The notes beneath the pieces are model-generated. The model was not told the DNA's origin. It searched no databases and was given only the letters and a program-made list of their open reading frames with translations. The translations under genes were made by a program, and so were the position numbers. DNA of 10,002 nucleotides from Cephalothrix simula (Eukaryota; Nemertea; Palaeonemertea; Archinemertea; Cephalotrichidae), in NCBI GenBank assembly GCA_035591015.1, contig JAXIUW010240173.1:1-10002 (forward strand), in the 5' to 3' direction. Below are positions 1 through 7,412 of the stretch, in pieces (within the stretch, counting starts at the first letter, position 1; each line of letters opens with the position of its first letter).

Positions 1-169
1 CACTAGGTTAAATAGTACACAGATAACACACGTACTCCACTAAAGTCATACCAAGTCATCACGATGCTGCGGAATGATGAAATGCATCGCTGGCGAGGAA
101 CCCAATAAAGCCTTGTATAGCACTCTCTCTAAACATCGGATGTTACAGATCGTGCTATACACTTTATAT

Positions 170-302
170 GTGCCATAAAAGGTATATTGCACTCGTTGCT
201 AATATTCAACTCGTCCTACAGACTCGTTGAATATAAGATTCAACTCGTCCTACGGACTCGTTGAATATAAGCAACTCGTGCAATTTACCTTTTTCATGGC
301 AC
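170..302. mobile_element. Near-perfect 133-bp palindrome, fold-back/MITE-like
   Basis: The segment opens with GTGCCATAAAAGG and closes with CCTTTTTCATGGCAC, which is the same end inverted with two single-base gaps. Pairing continues inward through TATATTGCACTCGTTGC on the left and GCAACTCGTGCAATTTA on the right, down to a centre near 236. A single strand could fold into one long hairpin. No transposase is encoded and I see no clear target-site duplication: the flanks are TTATAT on the left and TTTTAC on the right. The shape suits a non-autonomous fold-back or MITE-type element, although the family is not recognised. The palindromic structure is seen directly; mobility is inferred. Confidence 0.7.
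204..271 (+). repeat. Two 34-bp tandem units inside the palindrome
   Basis: Units at 204-237 and 238-271 are head-to-tail copies that differ at one base (A at 220 in the first, G in the second). Each begins ATTCAACTCGTCCTAC and ends CTCGTTGAATATAAG, so each unit is itself flanked by ATTCAAC/GTTGAAT. The junction between the units is the symmetry centre of the larger palindrome. The near identity suggests a fairly recent duplication or a structural requirement for symmetry. Confidence 0.85.
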
Positions 303-335
303 TTTTACCCGTCAAATATACCGTATATATTATTT

Positions 336-480
336 AGGGGCTTTTTCGCGACGAATGCGGCGGGACGAGACTTATATCCGGCATAAATTCCGACGAACCA
401 ACAAAGGCACATCGGAAAGCGACGAAATCCGACGGAGACGACGAAATTAATTTTTTTGTCGACGACGGGACGAAGCCCCT
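336..480. mobile_element. CpG-rich 145-bp segment with 8-bp terminal inverted repeats
   Basis: AGGGGCTT at 336-343 and AAGCCCCT at 473-480 are perfect inverted repeats bounding a segment unusually rich in CG for this window. The interior repeats CGACGAAAT/CGACGG-type words (for example around 411-475) and GGCGGGACGAGA / GACGGGACGAAG near the two ends. A minus-strand open frame covers this stretch (305-532), but it is Arg/Phe/Val-rich, matches no family I know and follows from the local composition. A small non-autonomous DNA element is the best guess. There is no obvious target duplication, so mobility is inferred only. Confidence 0.4.
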
Positions 481-744
481 CCTTTGTGAGCGACAATTTT
501 AAGCTGATTCGAAATTGAGTTCTGATACACAAAACTTTTCTCCCGTCTTTGGCGCTCGCATTTAAAACTATTTGTCGATTATCTCAATAGAAGATATCTG
601 GAAGTGGAACAAATATTATTCAAATGACATATTGAATTAATTTTGCATTGAATACGGCTTAACCAAGTTGGCTAAGTTTTCCAGCTTTTCGTATAAAAAT
701 TCCTAAAATGTTATCGCCTCGCTTCGCTTTGCATTATCACTAAA
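481..744. other. No gene; GC-rich islet at 715-732
   Basis: This is ordinary AT-rich sequence without a frame or repeat I can support, apart from CGCCTCGCTTCGCTTTGC at 715-732. That short islet resembles the CG-rich palindromic islets at 6864-6882 and 7811-7834. Confidence 0.5.
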
Positions 745-925
745 ACATTCGCAATATCGAATGCGGGTCCGGGTCCCAGAATATTTTAGGGTGAGCACCC
801 GCTAGTAGCGAGAAGTTCGCCCGTGAACGGGGGAACCGAGAAGTGCATGCAGACCTATTACGCTAGGTTCCACCAGGCACTATCCAAACTATAGCTGTAC
901 TAGAAAAGGACCGAGGACTCTGGAA
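745..925. other. GC-richer patch of unknown nature
   Basis: The patch stands out from its AT-rich flanks. It contains CCCGCTAGTAGCG (798-810), matching one strand of the palindrome at 6696-6712, and the small inverted repeat CCCGTGAACGGG (819-830). I tested it as a tRNA-derived SINE: GGTTCCACC (866-874) only weakly resembles a B box and no A box lies at the right distance. Several frames stay open for 20-30 codons on both strands, which is expected at this GC content. No function is assigned. It ends in an A-rich run at about 934-948. Confidence 0.35.
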
Positions 926-1583
926 GGCCCCTAATAAAAAAAAATAATGAAAAAGCCATTTTTTTGCATTTTTCTGTTTGTCTCCATTAGGCATTTTTTG
1001 GTCATAGGGGGTCTTGGTTCCGGAAATCATGTAATCTTTTTATTGATATATACCAAGTCTAAAAAAATTAATATCATGATAATGTGCGACGTACATGTAT
1101 AATATCCAATAATGAAACATGGGATACCATAATTATACCATTTATAAGCCAATTAAGTTATAGCTAATGTCGTTTAGAAGTAATTTATCACCTTGAAATT
1201 ACGGGTTAAGGCTGAACCCGTTAAAGTTTTGACACATTTTGAATTACGAAACATTTTAGAAGAATATTGGCACTTTAGATAATTTTTGCTTCGCTTAGTA
1301 ATATCCTAATATGGGTTCACTCTTGATACGGTGCGTTTAGGATGCATAACAGCCAAAATCATTATAAAGTTTTTTTCTTTCCTAGAGCCCAGATAATACA
1401 TGGGCGAAAAAATTTCTGGAGGGATATGTTGAGGCCAAAGAAGTGCTTCAACTCAAAAAATTTCCGCACGGGGGGGGGGCTCTTAGCGCCGCTGGGGCCA
1501 ATTTATATGATTTTTTCGGAAATTTCATGAAAAAATTAATTAGCACCTTAAATATGTAATTAAAAGTCATTAAAAAGATGAAT
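926..1583. other. No gene; one hairpin and a 10-G run
   Basis: The stretch is AT-rich. Two local structures can be supported: the hairpin ACGGGTT (1201-1207) / AACCCGT (1215-1221) with a 7-base loop, and a homopolymer of ten G (1470-1479) followed by CTCTTAGCGCCGCTGGGGCC. A TACATGTA octamer lies at 1092-1099. The open frame at 1342-1530 (plus) has no recognisable domain and runs through the G tract. Confidence 0.5.
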
Positions 1584-2130
1584 GATCCTGGTTTTATCGT
1601 GAAAATCGGTTCAAAAGAAGATGCCCGATCTGTTCATCCCCTTAATTGGCCTAAATTTTACCATCAACACGATGAAATCTCGTCCCCATAAATAGTGGTT
1701 GAGATTGTAACGTCGTAGATCGGTACTTTTTAGGAGAATGCGGATCCTGATTACCAGTAACTACATGTACTTCTGTGCTATTTGAAAGTGTTATTCCTGA
1801 TGCCAATCGGTGCTTACTGAGAATCATCTCAAAACATTTTCTGTAATTCTTTTATCTTCCTCGAATCGGTGCCTGATGAATGTGGTTGAAAAATTAGTGT
1901 CTTTTTGTAACATCGTAGATCGCTTTAATCCTGGCTCAGAAGCCAGAAAGGATGAAAGTGTATGTTTTGTGGCTAATCTTATCACAGCACTAATAAATTT
2001 TCGTTTTTCATTTAAAATTGAAAAAAATGGTCTTTCGTCCTTAAAACTGGTGATTTATGTCGAAAACCTGTGGTATTGGTGTAACGTCGTAGATTGATTT
2101 GGGCCGATTTGTTAATCTGCCTGCCGTCGG
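1584..2130 (+). repeat. Decayed tandem array, unit about 187 bp, three copies
   Basis: TGTAACGTCGTAGATCG recurs at 1706-1722, 1906-1922 (one change) and 2080-2096 (one change). A preceding GTGGTT/GTGGTA marker lies at 1695, 1882 and 2070, spaced 187 and 188 bp. A following ATCCTG marker occurs at 1584, 1744 and 1928, and GCCCGATCTGTTCATC (1624) is echoed by GGCCGATTTGTTAATC (2102). The order of markers is kept while distances drift by indels, so this is an old tandem satellite-like array. The 95-codon open frame at 1810-2097 spans it and is not supported as a gene. Confidence 0.65.
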
Positions 2131-3192
2131 TGATTTTTGCTTTTACCCCTCGTCAGATTAAAGCATAATTATATATTAATTTAGATTAGAGATCATTAGA
2201 ATACTCAAGGAGCTTAATAAACTTATATGTTAGAAAATAATGTCATCTTTTTGTGTCGTTTTCGAACCAATGTTGCAAGGTCACTTGAGATATAAAGTTA
2301 AAAGCAATTGTTGTGAGACAGCTGCCAGACTGTTACTGCATGAAATGAGTATCATACCAAATAGACTATGAATACATGCTTAAAACAGAAAATTATTTAT
2401 AAAAGCGTAATTTTTGGTTTAACGACTTTTCCGGCCTTCCTTCCGCGAGCCATTGGGAACGGAGAGGTAGCATTCAAGTTTTTTTTCCTCGAATGGATCT
2501 TTAAACCAACACATTGGTAGTCTATCCTACTTGGATGAAAAATCATTATCCCTGAAAAACTCGTTGATTAGTCTCCAAAGACTACTTAGAATACGTGCCT
2601 TTTATTAGAAATTTTTCTTTTTATCGAATTTCCTTTTTTTTATGAAAAAATATTTCTAACTGCATCTACATCAAAAATAGTCTGTCGCATCATCAGATTG
2701 TACATGTAATTCATAAATATCAATTTTTTTAGTTTCAACCGCAATCACTATTTTACTATTTTTCACCTAATTCTTTTAGCATTTGTCTTTTAATTTTTGA
2801 TTTAATTTACTTCCTAAAATTAAATGATTTAAATGTTTTACAAGTTTTAAATTCCTTATACGTGACAGCACGTTTCTAAATGCTGTTTAGCTTTGTATAT
2901 ATAAGAACTCCTACGCTAGAGTAGAATCTTTTAAATTTAGGCCCTTTGTGCTTTAAAAAAATTGCTCGGAATGTAGTCTTGGACTTCTCGTTTGACACTC
3001 TAGCCTTTAAGTGGACTTTTTGTTGGAGTTTCTGAACTTTTGTTTTCTTGAAAGAAATAAAAAACAGGAGCATTCCCTTTCCACCCATTGGGGAAACAAG
3101 GAGTTTTGAAATGTCAATGCCATCCGGCCATTGAACTAACTGTTTTAAAGGCGTACTGTGTGGATCTTTAGTCTTTTGCCGCTAGGCGTTTG
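2131..3192. other. Long AT-rich stretch without a supported gene
   Basis: The stretch is mostly A/T-rich unique sequence. An imperfect hairpin is formed by TTAGAAATTTTTC (2605-2617) and GAAAAAATATTTCTAA (2644-2659). A smaller one is TAGTCT/AGACTA (2569-2574, 2579-2584). A TACATGTA octamer lies at 2701-2708. The minus-strand frame at 2876-3088 is Lys-rich and resembles no family I recognise. A GC-rich patch at 2428-2482 keeps several short frames open; see the rejected list. Confidence 0.45.
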
Positions 3193-3386
3193 GGTTGTCG
3201 TCGAGGGGTAAATCACAAGTATTAAATTTGTCATAAAGTATTAATTTTGTAATTATGTATTAATTTTGTAATAAAGTATTAATTTTGTAATAACGTAATA
3301 ATTTTAGTAATAATTTTGTAATAAATAATAATTATTACTTGGCTGTAAAGTAATAATCCAAGGTGATGTGCCCCCGGTTGTCGTCG
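3193..3386. repeat. 11-bp direct repeats enclosing an AT-rich insert
   Basis: GGTTGTCGTCG occurs at 3193-3203 and again at 3376-3386, enclosing 172 bp that contain the 19-bp minisatellite and an AT-rich palindromic tail. Exact 11-bp repeats at both edges could be a target duplication from an insertion, or the footprint of repeat-mediated expansion. No terminal inverted repeat is visible just inside them, so the origin stays open. Confidence 0.5.
3219..3320 (+). repeat. AT-rich minisatellite, exact 19-bp period
   Basis: GTATTAA/GTAATAA begins at 3219, 3238, 3257, 3276 and 3295, a constant 19-bp step. The consensus is close to GTATTAATTTTGTAATAAA. A degenerate half unit follows at 3307, then AATAATAATTATTACTT, which is locally self-complementary. 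Units 2 to 4 are nearly identical, while the first and last have decayed, the usual edge effect of a tandem array. Short enough to be length-variable between individuals. Confidence 0.85.
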
Positions 3387-3565
3387 TTTGATTGGCTAAA
3401 AAAGTAACCGATTATCGACTTGTCGCAATACGCCAATACATTTGGCTATAATTTTATACGTGTAATCTCTCTAAAAATGTAATGATTATTGATTATGTGT
3501 TTGCAATATTTGCGTGTCAAACGAAAATCCACCCGTCTTGATGCTTGGTAATTTAGGATTATCAT

Positions 3566-3595
3566 GTAATTTCGGATTATCATAATCCGAATTAC
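3566..3595. repeat. Cruciform-capable palindrome
   Basis: The core CGGATTAT-C-ATAATCCG has perfect 8-bp arms around one base. Pairing extends to GTAATT/AATTAC with one bulged T, giving about 14 paired bases. Just upstream, GGTAATTTAGGATTATCAT (3548-3566) is a second, diverged copy of the left arm, so the site looks like two left arms and one right arm. The role is unknown. A terminator reading is not warranted in this eukaryote-like sequence. Confidence 0.7.
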
Positions 3596-4044
3596 CGCAG
3601 AAAGCTGCTGAGCCCCGATTTTGATAAAGGTTGACGAAAAGACTCCATTATATAACAAAAATATATGCCAATGAATGTCATATTTTTGGTTTTTTTTTAT
3701 GAAAGAATTTTTCGCAGTAAATTGTAGAGTTTCTTTTTAAAATATATTATAAGCTTCTGGCTACTACACATCTTTGGTGATACAGACAGTATGATAATTA
3801 AAGATCCGAGCCTCCGTGATTCTCTGATGTTGGCAACCTAGCAGTCTCTAATGAGGCGCCTGGGACCTATCTTCCCTCAATCGAATGACCATATCCGATG
3901 TTATTGACATATAATTCATTTGTTTTCGGGACCTGCCAAATAAAGGGCACTTCATTTCTAATTTTATTATGCACTGCAAGAAATAAGAACACTCTCAGAA
4001 TTCGGAAAAAAGATGTTGTAATTGTCCCACTTGTAACCATCTAT
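3596..4044. other. No gene seen
   Basis: The stretch is AT-rich with a T run at 3690-3699 and a modestly GC-richer part at 3805-3895. Short frames are present (for example plus 3898-4113), but none shows a domain, codon bias or splice context that I can support. Confidence 0.45.
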
Positions 4045-4455
4045 GGCGTTCAGCGTACAATGTGTTTACTTTTAGCGTCCCCTTATACTTTTATAAAACA
4101 AATTGTATACTGACTTTAAGGTACATTTACTTAGTCGGCTTCCCATTGCATCTAAAGATGTGGCGCCGAACAAATGTTACAGCATTCGCGCCTCGCGTTA
4201 CACTCTTCTGGCGTCCTAACAGAAACCATGTAGCGTCTTCGGAATGTATATCTAGCGTCTACGCAACGTGCTTTCCAGCTTTAGCTAAACACTCTACGCG
4301 GCGTTCTTCTAGCGTCTATACAGCGTCCTTCTTCCGTTTACGTTATGTTGCAACGTCATTCTTGTGTCCTTGCAGCGCGAGTGTCCACTGAACTTCCTTC
4401 TAGCGATCTACGGAAGGTCCCTCTTTCGATCTTCCAAAGCCCTTCCAGCGTCTTG
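4045..4455 (+). repeat. Degenerate short-period repeat based on AGCGTC
   Basis: AGCGT(C) or one-base variants occur at 4052, 4074, 4209 (GGCGTCC), 4232, 4254, 4298 (GGCGTTC), 4311, 4322, 4351 (AACGTCA), 4374 (AGCGCGA), 4402 (AGCGATC) and 4448. Distances in the dense part (4231-4400) are often 11 or 22 bp, with intervening TTCTTC/CTAC filler, so the ancestral unit was probably about 11 bp (like TAGCGTCTTC plus one base). The 109-codon open frame at 4062-4391 is an effect of this stop-poor repeat: an 11-bp unit cannot keep a protein repeat in register. Confidence 0.55.
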
Positions 4456-4819
4456 ACAAAAAATAGGCGGTAAAGATTTTTATCTCAAAGTGATAAATTA
4501 AATAATATATCTCTAGAAGCACTAAGCGCAAAAGTACAGAAAAAAATACATTTTTACTCGGGATGTGGATTTTTGTTTTACACATGATAAAAAAACTGTA
4601 CGGCTTTTAAGTTTTTCTGAGTACCTCTCATATTGCACTAAAAAGTTTTATTGGTCATTATAGATAATTTCACATTACAAGTCATTGAAACAGTTATGTG
4701 AGCTGTTCCTCTGTGCTGTGCGCCTCGTGGAAAAATATCTGTTCCACAAAGAGGTAATAAATACAACAGGTCATGTGCAAAAATTTGCAACACATAGGCC
4801 AATGTTTATGCAAAACCGT
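4456..4819. other. No gene; two small inverted repeats
   Basis: The stretch is AT-rich. CCTCGTGGAA (4723-4732) pairs imperfectly with TTCCACAAAGAGG (4742-4754), and TGCAAAAATTTGCA (4777-4790) is a 14-bp near-palindrome. Frames on both strands overlap here (4685-4903 plus, 4694-4912 minus) and neither resembles a known protein. Confidence 0.45.
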
Positions 4820-4942
4820 CTCAGGGTACCCACCCACCCTCGAATTCTGCAAATTTTTTTCCATAATTTGAACCCACCCACCCTGTTTTGCAAAATATTT
4901 TAACTTTTGCAAGTTTTTTTAGTTTTGATACCCACCCACCCT
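4820..4942 (+). repeat. Three copies of an ACCCACCCACCCT repeat
   Basis: ACCCACCCACCCT lies at 4828-4840, 4872-4884 and 4930-4942. After each copy come T-rich spacers with a TTTGCAA/TGCAAATTT word, so the unit is about 44-58 bp. The first copy begins CTCAGGGTACCCACCCACC. The C-rich motif in a T/A-rich background is the signature; the read-out strand is unknown. Confidence 0.7.
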
Positions 4943-5250
4943 AAAAAATTTGCACTTTTTCAATAATTTGTTTCATTTTTGAAAATTATAAAATTATCAT
5001 GACAGAATAGGTGCTACCACATGGAAAAATATTATATTTTGGAATTCGTAATAGGATCTGGAGCAGGTCGATATATTGTCTGGACTCCACTGTCCCTAGC
5101 TAAAAGCATTCCCTACTGGCCTATATCCCTTGTAACTATTGGAAATAAGTTTAAACACTTTAAAATAATAGTCATGTTTGATAATGATTTATCATTATAA
5201 TCATGGAGTAAAGTTTAAAAAATTTGAAAAAAAAATCTGCGTTTTTGGCT
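4943..5250. other. No gene; spacer between two related repeat copies
   Basis: The spacer is AT-rich with GATAATGATTTATCATTAT (5180-5198), a short palindrome, and an A run before 5238. No supported frame. Confidence 0.45.
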
Positions 5251-5310
5251 CTCAGGGTACCCACCCACCTCCGGCGAAGGCGTTGCAAATTTTCCACATG
5301 ACCCCTCCCC
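5251..5310 (+). repeat. Second diverged copy of the CTCAGGGTACCCACCCACC repeat
   Basis: The 19 bases at 5251-5269 are identical to 4820-4838. The likeness continues loosely: both copies then have a TGCAAATTT word (4848, 5284), a CCA step and a second C-rich block (ACCCACCCACCCTG against ACCCCTCCCCTG). The two copies are 431 bp apart in the same orientation, which suggests an old local duplication or two insertions of one family. Confidence 0.65.
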
Positions 5311-6336
5311 TGAATACAATGAATGAAATTTGCCAAAATTATAAAAGACCGAATTTTCACTTCAAAGCCTTACACGCGTGCATGATTTGATTTAGTTTTT
5401 TTTCTATTCATGTTAACAAGTACACATTAATTAGTAAATATTTATGCTTACCCTTCTTATAGATTTTTATCCGAATTCAAGTGCACGCATCTCTAGGTAG
5501 CATTGTATCAATTCGCTTTCACACACCCGATCGTCGGAATCAACTGGCGGCCCATAGACCAGATCGGCTAAGTCGTAGAATTCATCATGTTCATTGCGTT
5601 ATTTTAAAAGCAATTATGAGATACCCAGTTACCATTATTCGTTATCCCACATATCTTTGTGATAAGTAATGACGCTTATTTAATATTGCGACGTTTTTTT
5701 TCCAGGGTTTCTGATCATGTCGCCAAAGATCGTGATCAATGATCAATGATCGCTCAAGATATATTTTTATGATGTTAAAAATACATTAATAGCGGTTTTA
5801 GGATGTAAAATTGACTTCATCATGTCACTGACGATAATTTGATTGATTCTTTCGGTCCAAAGGGTATTCTTGTAATAGATGGTTCATCCTTCATCATTCT
5901 TTAAGCTTGCAATCAATGGCCCAGACGAAAAGTTTTAAAAAATATTAAAATCATAAAAAGCAGTTGCGTATAGGGGGTCAAGCGACGACCAGGGTCTCGG
6001 AAAGGAAAAAATCTCGGAAGTTCCTTGTGGACAGATCTACAAATGAAACCCTCACTACTTAAAATGCACTTCCGGTGCTTTGTTTGCTACTCGTATTACA
6101 AAATTTTTGAACATTTTATTCAACAAGGTTGAAAGGGGTTATCTGGAAATGAGGCTCATGGTAATGGTTTTTCCTGTGAGAAGGCAAAAGGGACCCTTTA
6201 TACTTTGAGCTACGGGAATTTTGTAGATAGGAAGTCTCATACTCGACCGCCTGAGCCCAGGAGGCACTGACACAGCCTGGATCTTTTGTGTTTATGAATT
6301 GGAAATCCAATGATTGGCTAAAATGCGTTTACAAAA
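5311..6336. other. About 1 kb without a supported gene
   Basis: The stretch is mixed AT-rich with three GC-richer patches. At 5467-5598 the minus strand has a 43-codon acidic open stretch (see findings). At 5731-5752 there is a short GATCAAT micro-repeat (GTGATCAATGATCAATGATC). At 6067-6076 the minus strand reads ACCGGAAGTG, a perfect ETS-type core in isolation. A minus-strand frame at 6116-6310 has no recognisable domain. I support no gene here. Confidence 0.4.
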
Positions 6337-6440
6337 CGAAAGATCGAAACCCCATAATATCGAAACCTCATAAGAGATCGAAACCCTTTAATATCTAAAC
6401 CCCAAGGCCATGAGATCGGAAAGCAAAAAAGATCGCAATG
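6337..6440 (+). repeat. Left array of 16-18-bp GATCGAAACCCC units
   Basis: CGAAA(C) or its variant starts at 6337, 6345, 6361, 6379, 6395 (CTAAAC) and 6417 (CGGAAA). Typical units read ATCGAAACCCCATAAT. The last units, before GATCGCAATG, are decayed. Confidence 0.75.
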
Positions 6441-6695
6441 TTTAGACGGTATGCATGATTCTCAAGCATGTCTGCATTTTCTTACAACGATCAAGCTATT
6501 ACATGTAGCATAAATTTACGAGAAAATTTAATGTAATATGTCAATATTTCCAGACGGCTTAGCTTGACAGGTACACAAATTTAGGTGCCACATAAGCATG
6601 AATATGAAAGATAATATATATTAAAAGATATTATTGTTACTTTTGCTGGTAGTATCGAATATTAATGTTAAATTATGTAGAATATTCCGTGTATT

Positions 6696-6760
6696 GCCCG
6701 CTACTAGCGGGCCACTCGATATTGGCCCGTTGCTATGTATATTGGTCCGTTACTATGTTT
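6696..6760. repeat. 17-bp palindrome plus two 20-bp tandem units
   Basis: GCCCGCTA-C-TAGCGGGC (6696-6712) is perfect with 8-bp arms. It is followed by ATTGGCCCGTTGCTATGTAT (6721-6740) and ATTGGTCCGTTACTATGTTT (6741-6760), tandem units with three differences. Both lie inside the fold-back-like element. Confidence 0.75.
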
Positions 6761-6789
6761 TTTGCCAAAAAATGAAAAGTTACAATAAA

Positions 6790-6821
6790 ATTAATAATAC
6801 TATGGATTAATAATACTATGG
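6790..6821 (+). repeat. Exact 16-bp tandem duplication
   Basis: ATTAATAATACTATGG occurs twice without a mismatch (6790-6805 and 6806-6821). Perfect identity points to a recent slip or duplication. Confidence 0.9.
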
Positions 6822-6863
6822 ATTTTCAACTGTCCCTTAGTTTTAACTTCGGATTTTATTGAA

Positions 6864-6882
6864 CCTCGCGCTTTGCGCTCGG
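6864..6882. repeat. GC-rich palindromic islet
   Basis: CCTCGCGCTTTGCGCTCGG contains GCGC-TTT-GCGC and stands in AT-rich DNA. It is the clearest of three such islets in the window (also 715-732 and 7811-7834). Confidence 0.6.
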
Positions 6883-7219
6883 TCCATTGTTATAATAATG
6901 TTCTTATATTATTGAAAATAATGCCTGATGACTTAGCTGTAAAAAAGTATTTCTTCGCTCCAAATATTAACATGGCACGAAAAAACCTAGTAACAATAGA
7001 GGGCGTCTTACTACAACCATTTCCTTTTTTGGCGACGAATTCCAAATATGGAAGATTGACGTATGCGAATGGGACGTCACCAGATGTCACTGAATAATTA
7101 ATTTGAACCAATCAAATATCATAATTGGTCCATGCACGCTTTATGAATGAGTCTAAACATTGTATGGAACCACGAAAGATCGAAAGTAAAAAAATGGTAT
7201 AAGGCAAATTGAATGCCAG

Positions 7220-7412
7220 TTTCGATCTTTTTTTTCGAGGTTTTGGGATTTGACCTTTAGTGATTCGATCTTTCGTGCTAGGTTTCGACCTTATGGGGTT
7301 TCGATCTTTTGGGATTCGATCCTATGGGGTTTCGAACTTATGAGGAACAAATGTATTTCGATCTTTCGTGTTCTATCTTTCGAGATTCGATCTTTTGTGT
7401 TTCGATCTTTCG
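7220..7412 (-). repeat. Right array of 15-16-bp TTTCGATCTTTCGGG units
   Basis: TTCGA or a one-base variant starts at 7221, 7235, 7264, 7284, 7300, 7315, 7331, 7357, 7371, 7386 and 7401. Most steps are 14-16 bp. Inner units carry TATGGGGTTTCGA, the exact inverse of the left-array word TCGAAACCCCATA, which ties the two arrays together. A single unit in the left-array orientation, CACGAAAGATCGAAAG (7171-7186), precedes the array and could form a hairpin with 7220-7231. Confidence 0.8.

Larger units (their letters stand above)
6337..7412. mobile_element. Fold-back-like element with inverted GATCGAAAC arrays
   Basis: CGAAAGATCGAAAC (6337-6350) and GTTTCGATCTTTCG (7399-7412) form a perfect 14-bp terminal inverted repeat. 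Inside each end is an array of related short units in opposite orientation, so the ends could pair over a long distance. The interior of about 0.8 kb has no transposase frame: overlapping frames at 6873-7097 (plus) and 6890-7111 (minus) show no domain. The terminal tandem sub-repeats in inverse orientation are the layout of fold-back elements. No convincing target duplication flanks it (ACAAAA on the left, GGGCTG on the right), so a locally inverted satellite is the alternative. Confidence 0.55.

Noticed and set aside
745-925. tRNA gene or tRNA-derived SINE
   Set aside because: GGTTCCACC is a poor B box, no A box lies at the proper distance, and no cloverleaf could be drawn.
2397-2453. Minus-strand mini-frame beginning MARGRKAGKVVKPK
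   Set aside because: It looks like a basic N-terminus but ends after 18 codons, has no donor site before the stop and poor start context; several frames stay open in this GC-rich patch.
2876-3088. Lys-rich minus-strand frame of 70 codons
   Set aside because: The composition follows from T/C-rich plus-strand sequence; no domain and no splice context that I can support.
3219-3320. CRISPR array
   Set aside because: The 19-bp units follow each other without unique spacers, and the sequence style is eukaryotic.
4062-4391. 109-codon plus-strand open frame
   Set aside because: It lies on the AGCGTC short-period repeat; the peptide has no domain and the frame is explained by stop-poor repeat units.
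6067-6076. Perfect ETS-type site ACCGGAAGTG on the minus strand
   Set aside because: A single 10-mer occurs by chance often enough, and no promoter or adjacent exon supports it.
6873-7111. Overlapping open frames on both strands inside the fold-back-like element
   Set aside because: Neither peptide shows transposase or other recognisable motifs, and two antisense frames of equal length suggest chance.
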